A stretch of 64,000 nucleotides of DNA from Streptomyces sp. WZ.A104. GTDB lineage: Bacteria; Actinomycetota; Actinomycetes; Streptomycetales; Streptomycetaceae. The notes beneath the pieces are model-generated. The model ran no database searches. It was not told the DNA's origin and was given only the letters and a program-made list of their open reading frames with translations. This document shows, in pieces, positions 44,242 to 53,107 of the stretch. The translations under genes and the position numbers were made by a program. The stretch's first letter is position 1. Every line of letters starts with the position of its first letter. The stretch is from the NCBI RefSeq assembly GCF_002382885.1, contig NZ_NWVL01000006.1, positions 105,729-169,728 of the forward strand, given 5' to 3'.

Positions 44242-44903
44242 CGCGCGTCCTCCTCGAGCCCGCGCCGTGTCGCGGCGGGGACTGTGCAGTAGATGAGCGC
44301 GGCCAGGCCGGGCGACGGCGCGGCGGCCAGCCGAAGCCGGGCGACCCGATGGCCGTCCGGGTTGCGGCCGGAGCCGAGCATGTCCCAGCCGAGGTCGCGC
44401 AGATGCCCCAGGAGCCGGCCGTCGGTTCCGCCGGATACGGTGCTTCGGCTCGGGGCCTCGGCGTACACGTAGTCGATGCCGGTGCGGGCCGCGTAGGCGG
44501 CGAGCCACAGCGTCATCAGCCATCCGACCCGGTCGGTGCGGCCCGGCGCGGTGTAGGCCAGGGAGACCTTCAGGGCCGGAGCCGGGTCGTCGACGGCCCA
44601 CGACCGCAGATCCGGCTCCTGGTGCAGGAGGAGGCAGCCGATGAGGACTTCGTCCCCGCCGTCGTCCTCATACAGACCGACCGCCTCCGTACGGTGGTCC
44701 CGGAAGGCGGCGACGTGGAGGGCGGTGGGCGCGTCGAGGCCGCGCCGGGCGAGCCACAGGCCGCGGTCCTGGACGAGAGCGGCGGCCGCCTCGCGGTCGG
44801 CGGCCGTCACGATCGGCCGCATCTCGTATGCCCACGTCGCCCGGCCGTCGCGGTCGACTGTCGTGTCGGCGAGGGCGGTGGTACCGGGGGTGATGGTGTT
44901 CAT
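44238..44903 (-). CDS. GNAT-like acetyltransferase-fold protein
   Basis: A 221-residue protein with an N-terminal RPIVTAADREAAAALVQDRG segment and alternating helix/strand pattern (VLIGCLLLHQEPD, then VGWLMTLWLAAYAARTGIDY) suggestive of the GNAT fold. The acetyl-CoA pyrophosphate loop is not obvious, so activity is uncertain. The ATG overlaps the LuxR-type gene stop by ATGA. It could acetylate a metabolite of this locus or be a regulator partner. Confidence 0.6.
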   Translation of the reverse strand: MNTITPGTTALADTTVDRDGRATWAYEMRPIVTAADREAAAALVQDRGLWLARRGLDAPTALHVAAFRDHRTEAVGLYEDDGGDEVLIGCLLLHQEPDLRSWAVDDPAPALKVSLAYTAPGRTDRVGWLMTLWLAAYAARTGIDYVYAEAPSRSTVSGGTDGRLLGHLRDLGWDMLGSGRNPDGHRVARLRLAAAPSPGLAALIYCTVPAATRRGLEEDAR

Positions 44904-45409
44904 CGCACCGCTCCGGCGGGCTGGACCGGGGGCTGCTCAGCGGTGGTGGTTGCTTCGCCGCCGAGGATGCCGTGGGTGTGGGCCAGCCCGATGAGGTGCG
45001 CGGCGTTGCTGGCGCCCGTCCTGCGCACGAGGCCGTCGGTCCGGGTACGGAGTTCGCCGACCGGGATCCGCGCTGCGCGGGCGATGTCGTCCGGCCGGGA
45101 GTGCTCGGCGATCGCGCGGATGAGCAGGAGGTCGTCCGCGTCCGGCTCGAAGACGCGACGCAGCAGCGGGGGCGGGGGCGGGGGCACCTGCTGGTGGCTG
45201 AGCAGGGTATGGGCGAGAACCGCGCGGGAGGAGCGCGGAGGGCAGTGCAGGCTCTCGCGCATCACCCGGACGTGGGAGCTCACCGTGTCACCGGACAGGT
45301 GTTCCTCGCCCGCGATCTCCGGGTTGGTGAGCCCGCACACGAGGTGGGCGGCGACCCGCTTCTGAGCCCGGGTGAGCGGAGTGATTGGGGCGGCGACGGT
45401 GGTGGTCAT
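44900..45409 (-). CDS. LuxR-type regulator with two HTH units
   Basis: A 169-residue DNA-binding protein with no receiver domain. The first HTH is LuxR-like (LTRAQKRVAAHLVCGLTNPE, then DTVSSHVRVMRES). A second, similar unit follows a proline run (DLLLIRAIAEHSRPDDIARA, then RTGASNAAHLIGLAHTHGIL). It lies 24 bases after the cytochrome P450 gene and is probably part of the conservon operon. It sits next to the lanthipeptide genes and is the best candidate for their regulator (inference). Confidence 0.75.
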   Translation of the reverse strand: MTTTVAAPITPLTRAQKRVAAHLVCGLTNPEIAGEEHLSGDTVSSHVRVMRESLHCPPRSSRAVLAHTLLSHQQVPPPPPPLLRRVFEPDADDLLLIRAIAEHSRPDDIARAARIPVGELRTRTDGLVRRTGASNAAHLIGLAHTHGILGGEATTTAEQPPVQPAGAVR

Positions 45410-45432
45410 CTGGGTTCCTGGTCGGGTGCTGG

Positions 45433-46668
45433 TCAGGCCGCGGACGGGCGGAGGCGGACGGGCAGCTGCTCGTGGCCGTTGCTGATCAGGGAGCCGAGCG
45501 GCTTGAGCTGGTCGGCGGGGACGGCGAGTTCGAGGTCCGGGAAGCGGGTGAAGAGCTTGCGCAGACTGGTGGCAAGCTCCAGTCGGGCGAGAGGGGCGCC
45601 GAGGCAGAAGTGCACGCCGTGCCCGAAGGCGAGGTGGTCCTTGTTGCCACGGCGGATGTCGAAGTCGTCGGCGGTCTCGCCGTGCCAGTCGGGGTGGCGG
45701 TTGGCCGCGGCGTAGGAGGCGAGGATCGGCTCGCCCTTGGCGATGGTCTGGCCGTCGGGCAGCACGATGTCGTTGACGGCGTAGCGCATCGGCAGGTGCT
45801 TGACGGCCGGCTCCAGGCGCAGGGTCTCCTCGACGACGTCCGCCCATTCGGACCGGCCGGCGCGGAGCTGGTCGAGCTGGTCGGGGTGGGTCAGCAGGAG
45901 GCTGATGGCCTGGTCGAGGACGTTGACGGTGGTCTCGTATCCCGCGCTGATCATCAGCAGGAGGGTGTCGCGGAGCTCGGCGTCGGACAGGCCGTGCCCG
46001 TCTCCGTCGTCGTCACGGGCGGCGATGAGCAGGGAGGTCATGTCGTCGCCGGGGTCGGCGCGCTTGGTGGCGATGAGCTGGTCCAGGACCTCGTACAGGT
46101 TCGTGGTGTTGGTGGCGGCCTCGTCGGCGGTGAGGGTGGTGTCGAAGACACCGTCGACGACGCCGCGGAAGTGGGCACGCTGGTCGGCGGGGACGCCCAT
46201 GAGGTGGCCGATGACCGCGAGGGGAAGCGGGTAGGCCAGGTGCTCGCGCAGGTCGATGCTCTGGCCGGTGGGCAGGGCGTCGAGGTCGTCGAGGATCGCC
46301 TCCACGATGGTCTCGACGACGGGGGCCAGGGCGTCGATGCGGCGAGCGGAGAAGGCGGGGGCGATCATGCGCCGCAGCCTCCGGTGGTCATCGCCGTACG
46401 CGGTGAACATGTTCTCGACGGCGACCCACAGCACGAGCGGCCAGGTCTGTATCGCCTCTTCGTAGCCGGGCCAGTGGGCGCGGGCGTCCTTGGAGACGTC
46501 GGGGTTCTTCAGCAGGCTCTTGAGCAGGACGGGGTCGTTGATCGACCAGGCGGTCACGCCGAGGATGTCAACGCGGACCGCGGCGCCGTGGCCGCGGAGC
46601 TGCTCGTGCTCGCCGTGGTGGTCGGCGCCGGTGGGGTCCAGGACGATCGGGGCGGTGGGCTGGGACAT
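45433..46668 (-). CDS. cytochrome P450 (conservon-associated, canonical)
   Basis: A 411-residue soluble P450. The heme loop is FGHGVHFCLGAP with Cys355, the K-helix ExxR is E281-R284 (EETLR) and the I-helix is SAGYETT (about 241-247). All three signature motifs are intact. It resembles the CYP154/CYP105 type that accompanies some conservons. It follows the ExxR-less P450 gene at short spacing and precedes the LuxR-type gene. The substrate is unknown; it could hydroxylate a signal or the cluster product. Confidence 0.88.
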   Translation of the reverse strand: MSQPTAPIVLDPTGADHHGEHEQLRGHGAAVRVDILGVTAWSINDPVLLKSLLKNPDVSKDARAHWPGYEEAIQTWPLVLWVAVENMFTAYGDDHRRLRRMIAPAFSARRIDALAPVVETIVEAILDDLDALPTGQSIDLREHLAYPLPLAVIGHLMGVPADQRAHFRGVVDGVFDTTLTADEAATNTTNLYEVLDQLIATKRADPGDDMTSLLIAARDDDGDGHGLSDAELRDTLLLMISAGYETTVNVLDQAISLLLTHPDQLDQLRAGRSEWADVVEETLRLEPAVKHLPMRYAVNDIVLPDGQTIAKGEPILASYAAANRHPDWHGETADDFDIRRGNKDHLAFGHGVHFCLGAPLARLELATSLRKLFTRFPDLELAVPADQLKPLGSLISNGHEQLPVRLRPSAA

Positions 46669-46683
46669 GGGAGGACTTCTCCT

Positions 46684-47877
46684 TCAGGCTGCGGCGAGGG
46701 CGGGGAAGCGGATCGGGAGGCGGGTCAGCGCGCGGTGGAACGGGCCCGGGCGCCAGGTCAGCTCGTCGGCAGGGCAGTCGAGGTCCATCTCGGGCAGCGC
46801 GTCGAGCAGGTCGGTGACGGCCGTTTCGGCGATGAGGTAGGCCAGGGAGCGCGCCGGGCAGGCGTGCGGGCCGGTGCTCCACGACAGGTGGGCCCGGTCA
46901 CCGGACCCGCCTCCGTTCAGGGCGGCGGGGTCGTTGTTGCACGCGGCCATGGAGATGACGACCGGCTGGTGAGCGGGCAGCAGGATGCCGTCGAGGTGGA
47001 CGGGCTGGGGCGGGTAGGTGATGCAGTAGTTGGCCAGCGGCGGGTCGCGGTAGAGCACGGTGTCCAGCACTTCGCGCACGGAGGCGCCGGCGGAGTGCAC
47101 GGTCGCGGAGAAGTCCTCGTCGGTGAGGATCTTCAACAGGGTGTTGGTGATCAGGTTGGTCAGCGGTTCGATGCCGGCGCCGTACAGGGTGACGAGCTGG
47201 TGCGCCATCTCGGTGTCGTCGAGCCGGGCCGGGTCGGCGATGAGCCGGGAGGTGATGTCCTCGGCGGGCCGGCTGCGGCGCAGGGCGACGAGCTCGGACA
47301 CCGCCTGGGCCAGCATCTGGTTGCCGGCCGCCGCGTTCACCCCGTCGAAGATCTTGGCCATGCCGTCCGCGATGCGCAGGCCGAGCTCGTCCGGGCAGCC
47401 CAGCAGCGCGCTCAGGATCCGGAAGCTGAGCGGCCACGCGAACTGCGCCAGCAGATCGGCACGGCCCGCAGCGCGGAAGTCGGCGATCGTCTCGGCGACG
47501 ACCCGTTGGACGAGGGCGTGCAGGCGGTGCTGGTGTACGGCGTCGAGGGCGGAGGCGTTCGCCGCCCGGTAGCGGGAGTGCGCGGGGCCGGCCGAACGCA
47601 GCGCGTTGGGGCGGTACTCCATCATCGGCCGCACGGGACAGGTGTCGGGGACCGCCTGCTCCCACACCCGCGGGTCGGCGGGGAAGCGCACCTCGTCGTT
47701 GAGGATGCGGCGGGCTTGGTCGTAGCCGATGACCAGGGTCGCGGGCACGCCGGGCGCCAGGTCGACGGGCACGAGCGGCCCGTACGCGAGGCGCATCGCC
47801 GCGTAGGCGGCGTGCGGGTCGGCGGCGAACTCGGCCTCGTAGAGCGCGATACGGGACGGCGGTGGGGCGGTGGTCAC
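46684..47877 (-). CDS. CYP157-like cytochrome P450 lacking the ExxR motif
   Basis: A 397-residue P450-like protein. The heme loop LSWSTGPHACPARS (Cys340) matches the GPHxCPA form of CYP157 proteins. The K-helix position that should read ExxR reads TVLY (before RDPPL), and the I-helix is AGIEPLT instead of AGxETT. CYP157 proteins of streptomycetes are known to lack ExxR, so the change is probably natural rather than decay. The GTG overlaps the conservon GTPase stop (GTGA), the usual place for such a gene. Confidence 0.85.
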   Translation of the reverse strand: MTTAPPPSRIALYEAEFAADPHAAYAAMRLAYGPLVPVDLAPGVPATLVIGYDQARRILNDEVRFPADPRVWEQAVPDTCPVRPMMEYRPNALRSAGPAHSRYRAANASALDAVHQHRLHALVQRVVAETIADFRAAGRADLLAQFAWPLSFRILSALLGCPDELGLRIADGMAKIFDGVNAAAGNQMLAQAVSELVALRRSRPAEDITSRLIADPARLDDTEMAHQLVTLYGAGIEPLTNLITNTLLKILTDEDFSATVHSAGASVREVLDTVLYRDPPLANYCITYPPQPVHLDGILLPAHQPVVISMAACNNDPAALNGGGSGDRAHLSWSTGPHACPARSLAYLIAETAVTDLLDALPEMDLDCPADELTWRPGPFHRALTRLPIRFPALAAA

Positions 47878-48476
47878 GGGCGGCGCTCCAGGAGGCGGAG
47901 GTGGCGGGCGGTCAGGTAGGTGACGAGCTCGATCAGGGCCAGGTAGCCGGAGCGGCCCACGCGCGCGTCGCAGGCGGTCAGCGGGGTGTCCACGTCCAGA
48001 GCGAGGGCCTGGCGTATCTCCTCGCTCGGATACGCGGGTGCGTCGTCGAACCGGTTGATCGCCACGGCGTACGGGACGGCGTGCTCTTCCAGGAGGGCCA
48101 GGTGCTCATGGGAGGCGTCGAGGTTGCGCGTGTCGACGAGGACCAGGGCGCCCAGAGCGCCCTCGATCAGGCTCTGCCACAGCGGCCGGAACCGGGTCTG
48201 GCCGGGAGTCCCGAACAGGTACAGCACCCGGGTCGCGCTGATGTGGATGCGGCCGAAGTCGACGCCGACGGTGGTGGTCTGCTTCTGCGGGGCGTCGGCG
48301 AGGTCGTCCACCCCTGTGCTGGCCTGGGTGATCGGCTCGTCCATGTGCAGGGGCGGCACTTCGGACACGGACCCGACGAAGGTGGTCTTGCCCACGCCGA
48401 AGCCGCCCGCGACGACGATCTTCGCGGAGTGCACCGCGGTGGTGGGGCGGACTTCAGACCTTGGTTCGTAGACCAC
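47874..48476 (-). CDS. cvnD: conservon GTPase (CvnD)
   Basis: A 200-residue small Ras/MglA-like GTPase. The P-loop is AGGFGVGKTTF (about 23-33), switch regions include TTTVGVDFGRI and YLFGTPGQTRF, and the base-recognition region reads AINRFDDA (NxxD variant). CvnD proteins work with CvnA-C as a membrane-linked signalling unit in streptomycetes. The GTG start overlaps the CvnC gene end by 23 bases and its stop overlaps the P450 start. Confidence 0.9.
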   Translation of the reverse strand: MVYEPRSEVRPTTAVHSAKIVVAGGFGVGKTTFVGSVSEVPPLHMDEPITQASTGVDDLADAPQKQTTTVGVDFGRIHISATRVLYLFGTPGQTRFRPLWQSLIEGALGALVLVDTRNLDASHEHLALLEEHAVPYAVAINRFDDAPAYPSEEIRQALALDVDTPLTACDARVGRSGYLALIELVTYLTARHLRLLERRP

Positions 48477-48810
48477 GGAGCACCTCCTTGAGGATGTCGA
48501 TGTCGGGCTGGTCGTCGCGGGCGTTGACAGGGCTGATCAGGTGGCCGCTGTCCATCAGGTCGCAGACGAGGATGAGGACGGTGGACGGCGGGAGCTGAAG
48601 GACGGCGGCGATGTCGGCCACCGCCAGGCCGCCCCGTACGCCTTGGGCCAGGGCTAGGACCCGGCGGTGGTTCAGGCGTAGCCCGTCGGCCGGGCCGGTC
48701 GCGGCGAGGACCAGGGACTCCAGGCGCACGTCCGGCCGGCTGGGGCGGTCACGCCCTCCGGTCCGTACGAAGGGCCGCACCATGTCCGGGTCCCGCCGCG
48801 GCCCGCTCAC
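48454..48810 (-). CDS. cvnC: conservon DUF742 protein (CvnC)
   Basis: A 118-residue DUF742 protein with DMVRPFVRTGGRDRP near its start and a winged-helix-like body (GLAVADIAAVLQLPPSTVLI, DLMDSGHLI). Homologues couple the sensor and GTPase of conservons. The GTG at 48810 overlaps the CvnB stop by GTGA, which fixes the start within a longer open frame. Confidence 0.88.
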   Translation of the reverse strand: MSGPRRDPDMVRPFVRTGGRDRPSRPDVRLESLVLAATGPADGLRLNHRRVLALAQGVRGGLAVADIAAVLQLPPSTVLILVCDLMDSGHLISPVNARDDQPDIDILKEVLRGLRTKV

Positions 48811-49232
48811 CCCGCGGCCTGCGCGTCCCGTACCGGCGTCCGGGCCTCCACGGCCATCCGGTCGCCGACACTCACCGCGAGCTCGCCCATCTGATGGGCG
48901 ATCGCGGCGAGGTCGACGTCCGGGCCGGTGGTCTGCACGAGCAGGAGCGCGTTCGGGCCGGCCTGTGTGATCAGGCAGACGTACTCGTGCAGCTCCAGCA
49001 GGAGCTGACGCAGCCCGCCGCCGCGGAACTCCTCGCTGTAGGTGCGGGCGGCGCCGCGCAGGCTGGCGGCGATGGCCGCGTGCCGCTCGGCCTGGTCGTG
49101 ACCGATGGAGGACGTCCGGGAGTGCAGCATGCCGTCGGTGCTGAGCAGGACCGCGCACTGGACTCCGTCGAGGGTGGCGAACCGCTCGTCGAGCAGCCAG
49201 CCGAGCTTGTTGGCGTGCGTGTCGGTGAACAT
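48807..49232 (-). CDS. cvnB: conservon roadblock/LC7 protein (CvnB)
   Basis: A 141-residue roadblock/LC7-domain protein (LGWLLDERFATLDGVQCAVL at the start, then VCLITQAGPNALLLVQT). Such proteins regulate MglA/CvnD-type GTPases. The ATG shares one base with the CvnA stop (TGATG). Confidence 0.9.
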   Translation of the reverse strand: MFTDTHANKLGWLLDERFATLDGVQCAVLLSTDGMLHSRTSSIGHDQAERHAAIAASLRGAARTYSEEFRGGGLRQLLLELHEYVCLITQAGPNALLLVQTTGPDVDLAAIAHQMGELAVSVGDRMAVEARTPVRDAQAAG

Positions 49233-50545
49233 CAGGCTCCTTCGGGGGTGGTGGGGCGCGCGCGGCTGGTGCCGGCGGCCCAGGCGGCGACCACGCTCGG
49301 TCGGCCCGGCTGGGCGTGCTCGTCACCGGTGGGCTGCCGCGGTGCGAGGGCCGCGCCGCGCCGGCGGACGGTCAGGCCAGTGGAAGTGGTCTGCGGCGCG
49401 GGCACCGCTGGCGCGGGCTGCGTGCTGGCGGCCGGCTCTTCGGGGACATGGGTGAGCAGGTGGCTGGGGAAGAAGAGCTGGACGCTCGTGCCCCGGTAGG
49501 AGTTGGGGGCCTCCAGGTCCACGCTGAAGCCGTACTCGCGGGCCAGGACCGCGGCCACCGCGAACCCGGTGCGCGGGTGCGCCCCGTGCTGGGTGACCGG
49601 CGCGGTCTTCTGACCGTTCAGGGTCTGGCGGGCGGCCATCACGGCCTCGCGGTTCATCTGCAGGCCGGCGTCGTCGATCCGGACCGTCAGGCCGTGGTGC
49701 CCGTTGAGCAGGCGCACGTCTACGGAGGCCGAGGAGGGCGAGTACTTCAGCGCGTTGTCGAGGAGCACCGCGATCGTGTGGACGGCCGGCCCGACTGCCC
49801 GGCTGGTCAGGGCGACATCGGATTCCTCGTGCTTGATCCGCTCGAACCCCTCCAGGTGGCCCATCGCCGCCTGGACCACGTCGGTGAAGGTGGTGGCCGG
49901 CCAGCGCCTCGACAGCTTTCCCCCGCCGAGAATCACGTAGTTCTGCGCCACCAGCAGCAGCTGCTGGACGAGACGGTCGATGGTGACGAGCGTCTCGTAT
50001 GCCTCCCCGCCCGCGTGCCGGCGCACCCCCTCGCTGATCTGCCGGCTCACCTTCGATGCGATCACCACCAAGGACGCGGCGAAGCTGCGCACCGCCGCCT
50101 GGGCGGCCTCCTCGGCAGCCCGCTGGGCTTCGGCGGCCGCTGCGTCGGCGTCCTGCTTGACCTGGGACACCTGAACACTGGTGGCGGTCTCCGCGTCGTA
50201 CTGCACCTGCCGCATCGCCGCGGCCACCGAAGCGACGACGGCACGCACCCGGTCGGCGATCACGGTGCCCGTCAGGGCGTCCGGCAGCGTGAAGTCGACG
50301 CCTTGTCCGGCGCCGGGCCGGACGACGGCCGCCTGGATCGCGGGCACCACCTCGTCGGCCACCTGCCCGAGGATCAGCTCGGCGGCCCGCAACTGCCGGG
50401 TCAGGTTCTCGGCATGCCGCTGCAACCTGTCGGACCGGCGGCGCTCCGCCCGCAGGGACCCCCGCAAGTGCCAGACCGCGCCTCCGCCCGCCAGGGCCAG
50501 CGCCGACGGCACGGCAACCGCTGCGGCTTCTATCAGAGTGCTCAT
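49232..50545 (-). CDS. cvnA: conservon sensor-kinase-like protein (CvnA)
   Basis: A 437-residue histidine-kinase-like protein. It has one N-terminal membrane helix (AAAVAVPSALALAGGGAVW), a long coiled coil rich in Ala, Glu and Gln (QDADAAAAEAQRAAEEAAQA), and a HATPase domain (VLLDNALKYSP, N-box; then TGFAVAAVLAREYGFSVDL). The tail is Pro/Ala-rich. The ATG at 50545 shares a base with the upstream stop (TGATG). It is the input component of the conservon. Confidence 0.88.
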   Translation of the reverse strand: MSTLIEAAAVAVPSALALAGGGAVWHLRGSLRAERRRSDRLQRHAENLTRQLRAAELILGQVADEVVPAIQAAVVRPGAGQGVDFTLPDALTGTVIADRVRAVVASVAAAMRQVQYDAETATSVQVSQVKQDADAAAAEAQRAAEEAAQAAVRSFAASLVVIASKVSRQISEGVRRHAGGEAYETLVTIDRLVQQLLLVAQNYVILGGGKLSRRWPATTFTDVVQAAMGHLEGFERIKHEESDVALTSRAVGPAVHTIAVLLDNALKYSPSSASVDVRLLNGHHGLTVRIDDAGLQMNREAVMAARQTLNGQKTAPVTQHGAHPRTGFAVAAVLAREYGFSVDLEAPNSYRGTSVQLFFPSHLLTHVPEEPAASTQPAPAVPAPQTTSTGLTVRRRGAALAPRQPTGDEHAQPGRPSVVAAWAAGTSRARPTTPEGA

Positions 50546-51078
50546 CAGATCCCCACGGGCGTGCGATCGTCTCGGGCAGGTACGAAGTACGGAGGGCGGG
50601 TCGCGGGCGGCGGACACAGGGCGGCCATCAGCAGGAACGGGGCGCTGAAGACCCGTCCCTGCGCGTTGCCGAAGCGGGCCCAGCGCAGGTCGTCGCCCGG
50701 TCCGGCCGCGCGCGGCGGGACCTCGAGGAGGCCCTCGTCACGGTGCTCGGCCGGCCAGCTCCACTGCATGCCGTAGCCGGAGCCGGGCGGGAGGATAAGG
50801 ACCCACTCGTCGGTGCACGCACGGGCCACGGCGGCGCCCACCGGATGAGGCCGGAACCCCTCGAAGCGGCTGATGACTTCCAGCGCGGCGCGACGGGGAA
50901 TCGTCAGGGTGTCGAAGTGTTCCCCGATCACCGCGGCGAAGGGCTCGTCCGCCACTCTCAGGGGGAACAGGTCGCCGATGGTGATCTCCTGCGGTCCGGG
51001 GCAGCCTCCGTACGAGGGCGACGCGGCTCCGGGGCCAGCAGCCGCAAACCCCGCCGGGCGGAGGGAGGCCGCCCTCAT
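50545..51078 (-). CDS. hypothetical protein between GH15 and conservon
   Basis: A 177-residue protein of unknown function. The recognisable stretches are FPLRVADEPFAAVIGEHFDT, EWVLILPPGSGYGMQW and PPRAAGPGDDLRWARFG. The pattern resembles small unassigned streptomycete proteins rather than a named enzyme. The ATG overlaps the GH15 stop (ATGA) and its stop overlaps the CvnA start, so it belongs to the conservon operon. Confidence 0.65.
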   Translation of the reverse strand: MRAASLRPAGFAAAGPGAASPSYGGCPGPQEITIGDLFPLRVADEPFAAVIGEHFDTLTIPRRAALEVISRFEGFRPHPVGAAVARACTDEWVLILPPGSGYGMQWSWPAEHRDEGLLEVPPRAAGPGDDLRWARFGNAQGRVFSAPFLLMAALCPPPATRPPYFVPARDDRTPVGI

Positions 51079-53003
51079 CGCCCGGCCCCTGCCCCGACCA
51101 GCTCCCGGCCACACCGCGCGGTCTCCAGGGCAAGCTCGGACTGGATGATCGCCACGTGCGAGAAGCCCTGCGGGAAGTTCCCCAGCTGCCGCTCGTTGAC
51201 GGGGTCCCACTCCTCGGCGAGCAGGCCGAGGTCGTTGCGGGCCCGCAGCAGGCCGTCCTGGAGGATCTCGGCCTCGTCGACGCGCCCGATGAGAGCGAGA
51301 GCGGTGACCAGCCACCCCGAGCAGATGAGGAAGGCGCCCTCGTCACCGGGCAGGCCGTCGACACCCGGCGCCGCGCCCTCGGTGTGGTAGCGCAGCAGGA
51401 ACCCGCCCTTGATGGACAGCTCCTGCTGGATCGCCTCGATCGTGCCGATGAGCCGCTTGTCGTCCGGGGCCAGGAAGCCGGTGATGGCCAGCTGCAGCAG
51501 GGAGGCGTCCAGTGCCGACGAGCCGTACGACTGCGTGAAGGTGTTCCGCTGCTCGTCGTACCCGTCGCGGCAGACCTGCTCGTGGATCGTGTCCCGGATC
51601 TCCCGCCACCGCTCCACCGGACCCTGGCAGGCCCCGGATTCGACGAGCCGCACCGCCCGGTCGAAGCCGGTCCAGGCCATGACCTTGGAGTGGACGAACT
51701 GCCGGCGCGGGCCGCGGACCTCCCACACCCCCTCGTCCGGCTCCTCCCAACACGTCTCCAGGCAGCCCACCAGGTCCGTGATCAGTGGCGCGACAACCGC
51801 CGTCAGGCTCGGGTCGCGCTGCTGCGCCGCGTGCAGGGTGTTGATGACCTCGCCGTAGATGTCCAGCTGCAGCTGCTTGACGGCGCCGTTCCCGATCCGG
51901 ACCGGGGCCGAGTTCTCGAAGCCCGGCAGCCAGTGCAGTACGGTCTCGGGCAGGTCTCGCTCGCCGCCGACCCCGTACATGACCTGCAAGTTCTCGGGGT
52001 GGCCGCCGATGACCATCCGGAGCCAGGCGATCCATTCCCTGGCCTCCTGCACGAAGCCGCAGGCCAGGAGCATCTCCACGATGAGGGCGGAGTCGCGCAG
52101 CCAGCAGAATGTGTAGTCCCAGTTCCGCACGCCGCCGATCTCTTCGGGCAGCGATGTCGTCGGCGCAGCCACGATGGCGCCGGTCAGCGCGTAGGTGAGG
52201 GCCTTGACCGTGATGAGGGACCGCTCGACGACTCCCCGGTGGGGCCCGGTGTAGGTGGACTGGGAGATCCAGTCCCTCCAGAAGTCCGCAGTCGCCTTCA
52301 TCAGCCCGGTCGCGTCCGGCCTCGGCGGCGGGGCATCGTGGCCCTGCTCCCAGGACAGGGCGAAGGCGACGCGCTCGTCCGCGGACACGGTGAACTCCGA
52401 CGACAAGTCACCGTCGGCCTCACGAGTGGGCGCGGAGGTGTCGAGCCATAGCCGGCCGTCACCGAGGTCGGCGCTCGCCCGGCGGCCGTCGACCTCGATC
52501 CGCGGCACGCGGATCCCGTACCCGGGGCGCGCCCGCATCAGGGACCGCATCGGCACCCTGCCGCTGACGCCGCGCACGATGCGGACCAGTTGCGGCGCCC
52601 CACCGGTGGCCGGCATGAAGTCGAGAACCTGGACCGTTCCGGTCGGGGTGATCCAGGTGGACTCCAGGATCAGCGTGCCGTCGAGGTAGCGCCGCCGGTC
52701 CGCAGCTGCGGGCGCGGCACCGTCCGCACCAACCGGGCCGATGCGCCACAACCCGTGCGTCTCGGTCCCGAGCAGGCTCGTGAAGTGGGCCGGGGAGTCG
52801 AAGCGGGGCAGGCCCATCCAGTCGATGGCGCCGTCCCGGTCGACCAAGGCGGCCGTCCGCATGTTCCCGATGAAGCCGTGGTCCTCGATCCGTCCCACTC
52901 GCCGGGGCCGCACCAGAGCGTTCCTGGGGGTCGGGATCAGCGCACCGGCAACCGCTGCCCCGAGAGGCAGGGATTGGTGCGGAGACATGAGGCGGCTTTC
53001 CAT
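51075..53003 (-). CDS. glycoside hydrolase family 15 protein
   Basis: A 642-residue GH15 enzyme (glucoamylase or trehalase type). The N-terminal domain begins with GRIEDHGFIGNMRTAALVDR and DWMGLPRFDSPAHF. The catalytic (alpha/alpha)6 barrel has GGVRNWDYTFCWLRDSAL, EEPDEGVWEVRGPRRQFVHS and a terminal GNFPQGFSHVAII. Substrates in the family include trehalose, maltose and glucuronan-like sugars. Either ATG at 53003 or 52988 could be the start; neither has a strong ribosome site. It appears to lead the operon that continues into the conservon. Confidence 0.88.
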   Translation of the reverse strand: MESRLMSPHQSLPLGAAVAGALIPTPRNALVRPRRVGRIEDHGFIGNMRTAALVDRDGAIDWMGLPRFDSPAHFTSLLGTETHGLWRIGPVGADGAAPAAADRRRYLDGTLILESTWITPTGTVQVLDFMPATGGAPQLVRIVRGVSGRVPMRSLMRARPGYGIRVPRIEVDGRRASADLGDGRLWLDTSAPTREADGDLSSEFTVSADERVAFALSWEQGHDAPPPRPDATGLMKATADFWRDWISQSTYTGPHRGVVERSLITVKALTYALTGAIVAAPTTSLPEEIGGVRNWDYTFCWLRDSALIVEMLLACGFVQEAREWIAWLRMVIGGHPENLQVMYGVGGERDLPETVLHWLPGFENSAPVRIGNGAVKQLQLDIYGEVINTLHAAQQRDPSLTAVVAPLITDLVGCLETCWEEPDEGVWEVRGPRRQFVHSKVMAWTGFDRAVRLVESGACQGPVERWREIRDTIHEQVCRDGYDEQRNTFTQSYGSSALDASLLQLAITGFLAPDDKRLIGTIEAIQQELSIKGGFLLRYHTEGAAPGVDGLPGDEGAFLICSGWLVTALALIGRVDEAEILQDGLLRARNDLGLLAEEWDPVNERQLGNFPQGFSHVAIIQSELALETARCGRELVGAGAGR

Positions 53004-53107
53004 GGTGTCCGATCTCTACGGGCCCGGAAGAGACCGGGCGGTTGCGGGTGGGCATGGTGGAGGGGCGGCTTCGCCGCGTTCATCGGCAGAGAGCAGCTTG
53101 AGAGGGC

